Positions 11,602 to 23,149 of a DNA stretch of 64,000 nt are shown here, one piece after another; position 1 is the first letter of the stretch, and every line of letters starts with the position of its first letter. The translations under genes were made by a program, and so were the position numbers. Source of the DNA: Melaminivora suipulveris (GTDB taxonomy: Bacteria > Pseudomonadota > Gammaproteobacteria > Burkholderiales > Burkholderiaceae_C); assembly GCF_003008575.1 (NCBI RefSeq), contig NZ_CP027667.1, forward strand, positions 2,876,001 through 2,940,000. Reading direction: 5' to 3'. Under the pieces are notes generated by a model. The model did not search any database and had not been told where the DNA came from. It worked only from the letters and a program-made list of their open reading frames with translations.

Positions 11602-12153
11602 CTAACTAGCGAGCGGCAGGCGCAGCCCGCTGGTGGACTCGGCGACCGGACGCACGGCGGCGATGCGCTGCACAAAGCGCGGCGGCGCGTCCAGGAAGCC
11701 GTCTTCAAAGGCGACCACGCGCAGGCCTTCGCAGGCACGCAGCAACTCGCCCGGCGCGAGCAGAAAATCCGCCCGCGCCGGCCGGCCGACGGTCTCCTGG
11801 CCCTGGGCGAAGGTCTCATACAACAGCGCGCCGCCCGGCGCCACGCTGGCGACGAGCGTAGGCAGCAGCGGACGCCACAGGTAGTTGGTGACCACTACCG
11901 CGTCGAACCGCCGCCCCGTCAACGGCCAGGGCCCGCCCTCGATGTCGGCCTGGATCGCTTCGCCCAGTGTTGCTGCAAATTTTATAGCTGCAGGCGATTG
12001 ATCCACGCCGACTACCGGGTGATTTCGCTCAAAAAACCAGCGCAGATGCCGCCCGCTGCCGCAAGCCACGTCGAGCACGCTGCCGCCCGCCGGCACCAGG
12101 TGCGACCAGCGCACGATCCAGGGGGAGGGGCGATCACCCGCGTGCGGCTGCAT
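11602..12153 (-). CDS. Class I SAM-dependent methyltransferase
   Basis: A 183-aa methyltransferase with the motif I loop VLDVACGSGRHLRWF near residue 27, motif post-I acidic residue in VVGVDQSP, and motif IV-like FDAVVVTNYLWRP near 83. The family (tellurite-resistance/UbiE-like small methyltransferases) does not show its substrate from sequence. Start is ATG at 12153. Around 11968-11995 the codons for AAIKFAAT include a short AT-rich block (AGCTATAAAATTTGC in coding sense) unlike the rest of the gene. It follows a tiny membrane ORF and the MFS gene on the same strand. Confidence 0.88.
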   Translation of the reverse strand: MQPHAGDRPSPWIVRWSHLVPAGGSVLDVACGSGRHLRWFFERNHPVVGVDQSPAAIKFAATLGEAIQADIEGGPWPLTGRRFDAVVVTNYLWRPLLPTLVASVAPGGALLYETFAQGQETVGRPARADFLLAPGELLRACEGLRVVAFEDGFLDAPPRFVQRIAAVRPVAESTSGLRLPLAS

Positions 12154-12162
12154 GGCCGGGGC

Positions 12163-12291
12163 TCAAAAGCAGGCCCACAGCTGGTCGGCCAGCGTGAGCA
12201 TGAAATCCGGCCGCAGGTACCAGGCAAACACCGCCAGCAGCATTGCGGCGCAGGCGATGGCGGCCAGCCAGTTGCGCATGCGCGGTGTCAT
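12163..12291 (-). CDS. Tiny single-pass membrane protein (42 aa)
   Basis: A 42-codon frame starting ATG at 12291 and ending TGA at 12163. The product MTPRMRNWLA... has a basic N-terminus, one hydrophobic helix of about residues 8-26 and a short tail DFMLTLADQLWACF. It sits between the MFS gene and the methyltransferase gene on the same strand, with gaps of 18 and 9 bp, as expected for a real operon member. No family is recognised. Support is only position, hydrophobic pattern and the clean fit into the gap. Confidence 0.55.
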   Translation of the reverse strand: MTPRMRNWLAAIACAAMLLAVFAWYLRPDFMLTLADQLWACF

Positions 12292-12309
12292 GGCAGCTCG
12301 TCCCGCGGC

Positions 12310-13536
12310 TCACGCCGCCTGGGCGGCGGGCCGCACGATGGCGCTCTCGCGCACCGGCAGGTTGACCAGCCCGGCCACCACGCCCAGCGCGACGGCCAGG
12401 TACCACACGACGTCGTAGCTGCCTGTTCGGTCGTACAGGTAGCCGCCCAGCCAGACGCCCATGAAGCTGCCGATCTGGTGGCTGAAGAAGACGAAGCCGC
12501 TGAGCATGGACAGGTGCTGCACGCCGAAGATCTGCGCCACCACGGCGTTGGTCGGCGGCACGGTGGACAGCCACAGCGTGCCCATGACGGCAGAGAACAC
12601 GTACACCGACAGCGGCGACAGCGGCACCAGCAGGAAGATGGTGATGACCACCGCCCGGCTCCAGTAGATGAAGACCAGGATGCTGCGCTTTTGCACGCGC
12701 TGGCCCAGCGCGCCGGCAGCGTACGTGCCCACTACGTTGAACAGGCCGATCAATGCCAGCGCGAAGCTGGCCACCTGCGGCGTGAGGCCGTGGTCCTTCA
12801 GATAGCTGGGCATGTGCACGCCGATGAACACGACCTGGAAGCCGCACACGAAGTACCCCGCCGTCAGCAGCACGAAGCTGGGGTGGCGCAGCGCCTCGGC
12901 CACCGCCTCGCCCAGGGTCTGCGTACGTCGCACCGATGCACCGCCATGAAAACCCGGCTCGCGCAGGCCCCAGGCCAGCGGAATGATCAGCAGCGCCATG
13001 GCGGCCAGCACCAGCAGTGCCTGCTGCCAGCCCAGGCTCAGGATCAGCTGCCCCTCCAGTGGCACCATCAAAAACTGCCCGAAGGAGCCGGCCGCCGCCG
13101 CCACGCCCATGGCCCACGAGCGCTTGTCCGCTGCGATCTGGCGCCCCAGCACGCCATAGATCACGGCATAGGTCGTGCCCGCCTGCGCCGCGCCGATGAC
13201 CACGCCGGTGGTCAGGGCGAACAGCCCCGCGGTGGGCGACAGTGCCATGCCCATCAGGCCCAGCGCATACAGCAGGGAGCCCCCGATCAGCACGCGGAAG
13301 GCGCCAAAGCGGTCCGCCACCATCCCGCCAAAGATGCCGAACACGCCCCAGGCCAGGTTCTGGATGGCCATGGCCAGCGCGAAGGTCTGGCGCGTCCAGC
13401 CCATGTCCTGCGTGATGGGCGCAAGCCACAGGCCAAAGCCGTGGCGGATGCCCATGGACAGTGTGACGACGGCGGCGCCGCAGGCAAGGATTTGCGCCAT
13501 TGAAAGCGGCCGCGGCGAGTGGGTGGCGGAGTGCAT
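12310..13536 (-). CDS. MFS transporter
   Basis: Major facilitator superfamily permease of 408 aa with about 12 hydrophobic segments. The loop 2-3 motif GGMVADRFGAFRVLIGG near residue 62 is a recognisable variant of the MFS motif A, and WGVFGIFGG precedes it. The central loop includes REPGFHGGASVRRTQTL. The substrate cannot be read from the sequence; the family includes drug and organic-acid carriers. Start is ATG at 13536 (MHSATHSPRPLSMAQ); an upstream in-frame Met would put extra basic residues before it and overlap the promoter region shared with parE. First gene of a probable MFS, 42-aa protein, methyltransferase operon. Confidence 0.9.
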   Translation of the reverse strand: MHSATHSPRPLSMAQILACGAAVVTLSMGIRHGFGLWLAPITQDMGWTRQTFALAMAIQNLAWGVFGIFGGMVADRFGAFRVLIGGSLLYALGLMGMALSPTAGLFALTTGVVIGAAQAGTTYAVIYGVLGRQIAADKRSWAMGVAAAAGSFGQFLMVPLEGQLILSLGWQQALLVLAAMALLIIPLAWGLREPGFHGGASVRRTQTLGEAVAEALRHPSFVLLTAGYFVCGFQVVFIGVHMPSYLKDHGLTPQVASFALALIGLFNVVGTYAAGALGQRVQKRSILVFIYWSRAVVITIFLLVPLSPLSVYVFSAVMGTLWLSTVPPTNAVVAQIFGVQHLSMLSGFVFFSHQIGSFMGVWLGGYLYDRTGSYDVVWYLAVALGVVAGLVNLPVRESAIVRPAAQAA

Positions 13537-13595
13537 CGGGGGAATGTAACCAAAACCCGCGCAGCGTGCCGGAGGGCGCAAAACCGACGAAAATA

Positions 13596-13611
13596 CTGTT
13601 CATAAACCCAG
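13596..13611. promoter_or_regulatory. LexA-box-like palindrome between MFS gene and parE
   Basis: CTG-N10-CAG element reading CTGTTCATAAACCCAG, within a TACTG...CAGT context. It fits the proteobacterial SOS box (CTGT-N8-ACAG) with one mismatch in the right arm, as in some E. coli sites. It is centred about 25 bp upstream of the parE start and 68 bp from the MFS start. Binding is inferred from pattern only. Confidence 0.45.
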
Positions 13612-13628
13612 TCCTACAATCCGCCGCC

Positions 13629-15611
<1,983 letters not shown>

Positions 15612-15632
15612 GGCCCATCGCCTGCCATCGAA

Positions 15633-15653
15633 TGTATGTGTTCATAATATACA
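15633..15653. promoter_or_regulatory. Inverted repeat upstream of brnT (possible BrnA operator)
   Basis: TGTAT (15633-15637) and ATACA (15649-15653) form an interrupted palindrome in an AT-rich stretch ending 4 bp before the brnT ATG. BrnTA systems are autoregulated by BrnA, so this is the natural operator candidate. Confidence 0.4.
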
Positions 15654-15657
15654 AACC

Positions 15658-15960
15658 ATGCTGAACCTGGAGCGCATCACCGGCTTCGACTGGGATGGCG
15701 GCAATGCCTGCAAGAGCGAGCACAAACATGGCGTTTCCAGGGCGCAAGCGGAGCAGGTGTTCTTCAATACACCGCTGCTGCTGCTCAGTGATGCCAGACA
15801 CAGCCAGCAAGAGTCGCGTTATCACGCCCTGGGCCGCAGCGATGAAGGTCGGCTGCTGCACCTGTCCTTCACGCTGCGCCGGGCCGACAGCCTGATCCGC
15901 GTGTTCTCCGCCCGAGACATGCACCGCAAGGAGCGAGCGTTATATGAACAAGCCTCTTAA
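15658..15960 (+). CDS. brnT: BrnT family toxin (type II toxin-antitoxin)
   Basis: Predicted RelE-fold ribonuclease toxin of the BrnT (DUF497) family, 100 aa. Family features: N-terminal GFDWDGGNACKSEHKHGVS, in which the WD..K...KHGVS pattern is characteristic, followed by AEQVFFNTPLLLLSD, RYHALGRSDEGRLLHLSFT and the C-terminal IRVFSARDMHRKERALYE. The gene starts ATG at 15658, 46 bp after parE, and its end overlaps brnA by 17 bp, the standard toxin-first order. The reading frame is intact, so the pair may be active. Toxin activity is inferred from the family. Confidence 0.9.
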   Translation: MLNLERITGFDWDGGNACKSEHKHGVSRAQAEQVFFNTPLLLLSDARHSQQESRYHALGRSDEGRLLHLSFTLRRADSLIRVFSARDMHRKERALYEQAS

Positions 15961-16207
15961 GCCCATCCCGCACTTCGCCAGCGAGGCCGAGGAACGCGCC
16001 TTCTGGCAGGAATACGATTCGACCGATTACCTCGATTGGTCGAAGGCCCAGAAGGTGGTCTTGCCCAATCTCAAGCCCACTACCAAGACCATCTCGTTGC
16101 GCTTGCCGCAGCACTTGCTCGATTCGATCAAAGCGGCAGCCAATGCACGCGACGTGCCGTATCAGTCGCTGATCAAGGTCTGGTTGCAGGAAAAACTGCA
16201 CGGGTAA
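15944..16207 (+). CDS. brnA: BrnA/CopG-type antitoxin
   Basis: Predicted antitoxin and autorepressor paired with BrnT, 87 aa. The N-terminal half (FASEAEERAFWQEYDSTDYLDW) is the toxin-wrapping segment common in this group, and the C-terminal half (TKTISLRLPQHLLDSIKAAANARDVPYQSLIKVWLQEKL) is a ribbon-helix-helix DNA-binding region. It begins at ATG 15944 inside the end of brnT. The stop is followed by repeat sequences and a long hairpin before parC, so brnTA probably forms its own short transcript within the parE-parC interval. Confidence 0.88.
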   Translation: MNKPLKPIPHFASEAEERAFWQEYDSTDYLDWSKAQKVVLPNLKPTTKTISLRLPQHLLDSIKAAANARDVPYQSLIKVWLQEKLHG

Positions 16208-16242
16208 CTAGCTGGCTTTCGAAGAGGAGCGGCACGCCGGCC

Positions 16243-16282
16243 TTGCTCTCTCTCCCTCCGGGAGGGGGTCGGGGTGAGGGTC
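16243..16282. repeat. Short dyad repeat (CTCTCCC...GGGAGGG...CGGGGTGAGGG type)
   Basis: CTCTCCCTCC pairs with GGGAGGGGG and is followed by TCGGGGTGAGGG. The same layout occurs at 45541-45580 between two convergent genes. This resembles the common intergenic dyad repeats of beta- and gammaproteobacteria. Confidence 0.7.
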
Positions 16283-16310
16283 GATCCCCTTGAGAAATAT
16301 GACTGATTTA

Positions 16311-16358
16311 TAGCGCTTGCGCTTGCCAGGCAAGCGCAAGCAGCTATTGTTTTTGAAG
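16311..16358 (+). repeat. Long hairpin element between brnA and parC
   Basis: GCTTGCGCTTG (16315-16325) pairs perfectly with CAAGCGCAAGC (16331-16341), extended by TAGC/GCTA ends, and is followed by TTGTTTTT. It may terminate brnTA transcription or act in the parC leader, since parC starts at 16360. It belongs to the GCTA-ended hairpin family seen elsewhere in the window. Confidence 0.7.
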
Positions 16359-16359
16359 C

Positions 16360-18705
<2,346 letters not shown>

Positions 18706-18798
18706 GTGCGCGCGGCCGGGTTTTGTTGCGTTTGGTAGCATTCTTGGCTTTTCTTCCACGTCTTTCCTCGTTCCCTTTCTTTTTTCCAGGACTGTTCC

Positions 18799-20562
18799 AT
18801 GAAAGCACTGCGCCTGTCGCACAAGCTCTGGCTCGCCGTGGCCGCCATCGTGGTGGCGCTGACGGCGGTGGTGGGGGCGTCGGGCTACCGCTCGGCCAAG
18901 GCGCAGGCGCAGGCCGACGCAGTCACGCAGGAGACCGGCCTGCGCGTGCAGCTGGCTTCGCGCTGGATGGCCCTCACCGAGTTGAACGCCACGCGCACGC
19001 TGGCCCTGGTGCTCAGCAGCGAAATGGCGGTCGAGCAGGCCTTTCAGGCCGAAGTCGCAGCGACCAGCGAGCGCATCACGCAAATGCAAAAGGAGCTCGA
19101 GGCCATGCCGCTGTCCGAAGCGGCGCGCCAGCAGATGGCGCGCGTGGCGAGCGCCCGCACGACCATGACGCAGCTGCGCGCCCAGGCGCGGCAGCTGCGC
19201 GACGCGAGCGACTACGACGCCGCCGCCAATCTGGCGCTGGAATCGCTCACGCCGGCCGTCCAGTCCTACCTGGGGACGCTGCGCCAGGTGGTGCAGTTGT
19301 TCGAGCAGGAGGCGCGCGAGCGCCACGCCGAGATGGCTGAGGTGCGCATGGCCACGGTGAAGCTGGCCGGCATGGCCGTAGCGGCGCTGCTGCTGGCCAT
19401 CATCGTCGGTGCGTATTTCCTGATCCGCAGCATCCAGCGGCCACTGACGCAGGCCAGCCAGGTGGCGGCGCGCATCGCCCAGGGCGATCTGCGCGCGCAG
19501 GAGCTGCCGGGGGCCGGGCGCAGCGACGAGTTTGGCGAGTTGCTCGCCTCGCTTGCCGGCATGCGCGAATCCCTGGCGCGCATGGTGCGCCAGGTGCGCG
19601 CCAGCACCGACAGCATCGCCACCGCCAGCGCCGAGATCGCCGCCGGCAACCAGGACCTGTCGGCGCGCACCGAGAGCACCTCCAGCAACCTGCAGGAAAC
19701 CGCGGCGGCCATGGAGGAGTTCACCAGCACCATCGCCCAGAGCGCCGGCAGCGCCAGCCAGGCCAGCCAGCTGGCCGGCGGCGCGCGCGACGTGGCGCAG
19801 CGCGGCGGCGCGGTGGTCACCGACGTGGTGGCTACCATGCAGGACATCCAGGCCAGCAGCCGCAAGATCGCCGACATCATCGGCGTGATCGATTCCATCG
19901 CTTTTCAGACCAACATCCTGGCGCTGAACGCTGCCGTTGAGGCCGCGCGCGCTGGCGAACAGGGCCGCGGTTTCGCCGTGGTGGCGGGCGAGGTGCGCAA
20001 CCTGGCGCAGCGCTCGGCCGGCGCGGCGCGCGAGATCAAGGACCTGATCGGCGCATCGGTGGAGCGTGTCGAGGGCGGCTCGCGCCTGGTGCAGCAGGCG
20101 GGCAGCACCATGGACGAGATCGTGCATTCGGTGCAGCGCGTGGCGGACATGATCGGCGAGGTCACCGCCGCGGCCGCCGAGCAGAGCGCCGGCGTCAGCC
20201 AGGTCAACCAGGCCGTGGGGCAACTGGACCAGATGACGCAGCAAAACGCCGCCTTGGTCGAGCAAAGCGCCGCCGCCGCGCAGAGCCTGCGCGAGCAGGC
20301 GCAGCAGCTCACGCAGGTGGTCGCGGCGTTCCAGGTGGATGGCAGCGGCCACCAGGCCGCCGCATTGCCGCGCGCCGCCGTGGCCGCTGCGCCGCCTGCC
20401 GCGCGACCTGTACCTGCCGCCATCGCTGCCAAACCGCTGCGGGAAGCTTCTGCCCTCGTCGCCAGGGCGCCCGCCGCGCCAGCGGCGCTGCCCGCAGCAA
20501 GCAGCAGCGGTGCGCGCAGGGCTCCGGCGGCAGCAGCCGACGACGACTGGGAAAGCTTCTGA
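18799..20562 (+). CDS. Methyl-accepting chemotaxis protein
   Basis: Inner-membrane chemoreceptor of 587 aa. TM1 is about residues 10-30; the periplasmic four-helix ligand domain is about 31-185; TM2 about 187-208 ([20 protein letters not shown]); a HAMP domain follows to about 265; the rest is the signalling coiled coil. The hairpin tip with [30 protein letters not shown] is perfectly recognisable near residue 360. The extreme C-terminus is an Ala/Pro-rich linker ending DDDWESF, which fits the xWxxF CheR/CheB-tethering pentapeptide. The ligand is not predictable. No other chemotaxis genes are adjacent, so this is an orphan receptor feeding a distant pathway. Confidence 0.93.
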   Translation: MKALRLSHKLWLAVAAIVVALTAVVGASGYRSAKAQAQADAVTQETGLRVQLASRWMALTELNATRTLALVLSSEMAVEQAFQAEVAATSERITQMQKELEAMPLSEAARQQMARVASARTTMTQLRAQARQLRDASDYDAAANLALESLTPAVQSYLGTLRQVVQLFEQEARERHAEMAEVRMATVKLAGMAVAALLLAIIVGAYFLIRSIQRPLTQASQVAARIAQGDLRAQELPGAGRSDEFGELLASLAGMRESLARMVRQVRASTDSIATASAEIAAGNQDLSARTESTSSNLQETAAAMEEFTSTIAQSAGSASQASQLAGGARDVAQRGGAVVTDVVATMQDIQASSRKIADIIGVIDSIAFQTNILALNAAVEAARAGEQGRGFAVVAGEVRNLAQRSAGAAREIKDLIGASVERVEGGSRLVQQAGSTMDEIVHSVQRVADMIGEVTAAAAEQSAGVSQVNQAVGQLDQMTQQNAALVEQSAAAAQSLREQAQQLTQVVAAFQVDGSGHQAAALPRAAVAAAPPAARPVPAAIAAKPLREASALVARAPAAPAALPAASSSGARRAPAAAADDDWESF

Positions 20563-20684
20563 GGACGCTTTGACAGCACATCCGCAAGCGGCGCAAGGCA
20601 CAATCGCCGTTGCGGAAAACCGGCGCTGCGCGCCCGGCCGCCATCGCTCGCACGTGCTGCGGCGCCGTCCTTTCTTTCCTCCCC

Positions 20685-21911
20685 ATGCAAACCTGGCAGG
20701 ACTTTCGCCACCAGTACCTGGTGCGCTTTTGGTCGCCCGTGCCCGCCGTCATCGCGGCTGGCGTGCTCTCGGCGTATTACTTCGGCATCACCGGCACCTT
20801 CTGGGCGGTCACGGGCGAGTTCACCCGCTGGGGCGGGCATGTGCTGCAATTTTTGGGCGTGGACCTGTCCGGCTGGGGCTACTTCCAGCTGATCGGCATG
20901 CAGGGCACGCCGCTCACGCGCGTGGACGGGGTGATGATCATCGGCATGTTCGCCGGCTGCCTGTCTGCCGCGCTGTGGGCCAACAACGTCAAGCTGCGCA
21001 CGCCGCACCACCGCATCCGCGTGGCGCAGGCGCTGGTGGGCGGCGTCATCGCGGGCTTTGGCGCACGCCTGGCCATGGGCTGCAACCTGGCGGCGTTCTT
21101 CACCGGCATCCCGCAGTTCTCGCTGCACGCCTGGTTCTTCGCCATCGCCACGGCTATCGGCTCGCTGGCCGGGGCCAAGGCCAGCATGTGGCCGATGTTC
21201 CGCATTCCCGTGCGGCTGGAAAAGGTGAGCGCCCAGCGTCCCCTGGCGCAGCGCGAGCAGCAGGCGCGCCGGCGCTTTCGCGCGGGCATGCTGCTGTTCG
21301 CCGCCTTCGTGCTGTGGGCCGTGGCGCTGGTGCTCGATAAGCCGAAGCTGGGCTTTGCCGCGCTGTTCGGCTTAGGCTTCGGCCTGATCATCGAGCGCGC
21401 CCAGGTGTGCTTCACCTCGGCGTTTCGCGACCTGTGGCTCACCGGCCGCACGCAGATGGCCAAGGCCATCATCATCGGCATGGCGGTGAGCGCCATCGGC
21501 GTCTATGGCTACGCCCAGCTGGGCTTGGATCAGAAAATCTTCTGGGCCGGGCCCAACGCCGTGATCGGCGGGCTGCTGTTCGGCTTCGGCATCGTGCTGG
21601 CCGGCGGCTGCGAGACGGGCTGGATGTACCGCGCCGTCGAAGGCCAGGTGCACTACTGGTGGGTGGGCCTGGGCAACGTCATCGGCTCCACGCTGCTGGC
21701 CCTGGTCTGGGACGACCTGGCGCCGGCCATCGCCGTGAACTATGACAAGGTCAACCTGCTCAAGACCTTCGGCCCGCAGGGCGGCCTGCTGGTCACCTAC
21801 GTGCTGCTCGCCCTGGCGCTGGCGCTGGTGCTGCTGTGGGAGCGGCACTTCTTCAACAAGCGCCGCGGCAGCCTGCAGCACGCCACGCCCGCCCTGCGCA
21901 CCGCCGCCTGA
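20685..21911 (+). CDS. yedE: YedE/FdhT family membrane protein (selenium/sulfur transport)
   Basis: Polytopic inner-membrane protein of the YeeE/YedE family, 408 aa. It matches the E. coli YedE layout closely, for example WSPVPAVIAAGVLSAYYFG and GTFWAVTGEFTRWGG. Two conserved cysteine motifs, LAMGCNLAAFF near residue 133 and LAGGCETGWMYRA near 307, are those that pass sulfur or selenium species in related YeeE channels. YedE is linked to selenium metabolism; the related YeeE (TsuA) takes up thiosulfate. Start is ATG at 20685. The next genes encode a YedF-type TusA protein and a DsrE-type protein, so all three likely work together in uptake and relay of reduced sulfur or selenium. Confidence 0.93.
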   Translation: MQTWQDFRHQYLVRFWSPVPAVIAAGVLSAYYFGITGTFWAVTGEFTRWGGHVLQFLGVDLSGWGYFQLIGMQGTPLTRVDGVMIIGMFAGCLSAALWANNVKLRTPHHRIRVAQALVGGVIAGFGARLAMGCNLAAFFTGIPQFSLHAWFFAIATAIGSLAGAKASMWPMFRIPVRLEKVSAQRPLAQREQQARRRFRAGMLLFAAFVLWAVALVLDKPKLGFAALFGLGFGLIIERAQVCFTSAFRDLWLTGRTQMAKAIIIGMAVSAIGVYGYAQLGLDQKIFWAGPNAVIGGLLFGFGIVLAGGCETGWMYRAVEGQVHYWWVGLGNVIGSTLLALVWDDLAPAIAVNYDKVNLLKTFGPQGGLLVTYVLLALALALVLLWERHFFNKRRGSLQHATPALRTAA

Positions 21912-21942
21912 TGCGCCCACAACCGCTTTCCAAGGAATTGCC

Positions 21943-22194
21943 ATGACCGCCACCCCCGCCACGCAAACCTGGGTGCCCACCTACCGCCTGGACATGATGG
22001 GCGAGCCCTGCCCGTACCCGGCCGTCGCCACGCTGGAGGCCATGCCGCAGCTGGCGCCCGGCGAGATCCTGGAGGTCATCTCCGACTGCCCGCAGTCCAT
22101 CAACAACATTCCGCTGGATGCCAAGAACCACGGCTACGAGGTGCTGGCCATCGAGCAGGACGGCCCGACCATCCGCTACCTGATCCGCCGCTGA
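21943..22194 (+). CDS. yedF: YedF, TusA-family sulfurtransferase
   Basis: Small cytoplasmic TusA-fold protein, 83 aa. The conserved CPxP motif is Cys23-Pro-Tyr-Pro in MMGEPCPYPAVATLEAMPQL, and SDCPQSINNIPLDAKNHGYE and DGPTIRYLI are almost as in E. coli YedF. The Cys is expected to carry a persulfide or perselenide. Start is ATG at 21943 with AAGGAATT upstream. It sits between yedE and the DsrE gene, so transfer from the YedE channel to a downstream acceptor is a reasonable inference. Confidence 0.93.
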   Translation: MTATPATQTWVPTYRLDMMGEPCPYPAVATLEAMPQLAPGEILEVISDCPQSINNIPLDAKNHGYEVLAIEQDGPTIRYLIRR

Positions 22195-22211
22195 CACCCA
22201 AGGAGCCCGCC

Positions 22212-22574
22212 ATGCCAGCACAGCAGCACATCGTCATCATCATCCACGCCGCGCCGTATGGCAGCGAGCGCTGCCTGTCGGGCCTGCGCGTGGCCGGCGC
22301 CCTGGCCGCGCGCGGCGACGTGGCCAGCCTGCGCGTTTTCCTGATGTCCGACGCCACGGTGGCCGCGCTGCCGCACCAGCAGGCGGGCGCCGGCGCCAGC
22401 CTGCAGCCACTCTTGCAGGAGCTGCTGGATGCCGGCGTGGGCGTGCACCTGTGCCGCACCTGCGCGCTGGCGCGCGGCCTGGGCGGGCTGCCGCTGCTCG
22501 AAGGCGTGGCCATCGACACCCTGGCCGAGCTGGGCGAGTGGATCGTGGGCGCCGACAAGGTCCTCACCTTCTGA
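22212..22574 (+). CDS. DsrE-family sulfur-relay protein
   Basis: A 120-aa DsrE/DsrF-like protein. Motifs are HIVIIIHAAPYGSERCLSGLRVAGAL at the start, VFLMSDATVAAL in the middle and the cysteine pair Cys81-x2-Cys84 in HLCRTCALARGL, typical of DsrE proteins. It probably binds persulfide and acts with YedF. Start is ATG at 22212, with AAGGAG at 22200-22205, 17 bp after yedF. It ends the three-gene unit; a strong terminator follows. Confidence 0.88.
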   Translation: MPAQQHIVIIIHAAPYGSERCLSGLRVAGALAARGDVASLRVFLMSDATVAALPHQQAGAGASLQPLLQELLDAGVGVHLCRTCALARGLGGLPLLEGVAIDTLAELGEWIVGADKVLTF

Positions 22575-22583
22575 CCGCTCCCG

Positions 22584-22622
22584 GCAAGAAAAAAGCAAGG
22601 GGCCGCGCGGCCCCTTTCTTGC
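22584..22622. terminator. Bidirectional terminator between the dsrE-like gene and the Rid-family gene
   Basis: A 20-bp perfect palindrome AAGGGGCCGC/GCGGCCCCTT (22597-22616) nested in GCAAGAAA/TTTCTTGC arms; A tract on one side and T tract on the other serve both convergent genes. Confidence 0.85.
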
Positions 22623-22639
22623 TGGGTTGACGAAACCGC

Positions 22640-23098
22640 TCAGTCCAGCTCGGCGATCAGCTCGATTTCCACGCATGCGCCCATGGGGATCTGCGCCACG
22701 CCGAAGGCGCTGCGCGCGTGCTTGCCGGCGTCGCCGAAGACCTGGCCCATCAGCTCGCTGGCGCCGTTGGTCACCAGGTGCTGCTCGGTGAAATCCCCCG
22801 TGGAGTTGACCAGGCTCATCAGCTTGACAATGCGCCTCACGCGGTTCAGGTCGCCATCCGTGGCGGCGTGCAACGTGCCCAGCAGGTCGATGGCCACGGC
22901 GCGCGCCGCCGCCTTGCCTTCATCGGTCGTGATGTCGCGGCCGAACTGCGCCACCCAGGGCTTGCCGTCCTTGCGGGCGATGTGGCCGCTCAGAAACACC
23001 AGCTTGCCGGTCTGCACAAAGGGCACGTAGGCTGCGGCGGGAACGGCGACGGGAGGCAGGGTGACGCCCAGTTCATTCAGCTTGTCGTAGACGCTCAT
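22640..23098 (-). CDS. Rid-family (YjgF/UK114) protein lacking the catalytic Arg
   Basis: A 152-aa trimeric Rid-fold protein. It aligns with RidA-type enamine/imine deaminases (LVFLSGHIARKDGKPW, EGKAAARAVAIDLLGTLHAA, VNSTGDFTEQHLVTNGASEL), but the position of the key Arg of RidA (Arg105, in VARLP) is Gln136 here, in GVAQIPMGACVEIELIAE. In the family that Arg is needed for 2-aminoacrylate hydrolysis, so this is probably another Rid subgroup with an unknown ligand. Start is ATG at 23098. Divergent from comEC. Confidence 0.87.
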   Translation of the reverse strand: MSVYDKLNELGVTLPPVAVPAAAYVPFVQTGKLVFLSGHIARKDGKPWVAQFGRDITTDEGKAAARAVAIDLLGTLHAATDGDLNRVRRIVKLMSLVNSTGDFTEQHLVTNGASELMGQVFGDAGKHARSAFGVAQIPMGACVEIELIAELD

Positions 23099-23149
23099 GG
23101 AGATCCTCTGGAGGGTTGGGATGGAAAGCCTGCAAGTGTTGCACAGGGT

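Noticed and set aside
10513..13503. Very long open frame on the + strand (996 codons) across dapA, the methyltransferase and the MFS gene
   Set aside because: It is antisense to well-recognised genes and is His/Arg/Gln/Ala-rich, typical of high-GC shadow frames.
20570..20604. TTGACA near 20570 with CACAAT near 20599 as promoter of yedE
   Set aside because: The spacer is 23 bp and no better -10 is present at the right distance.
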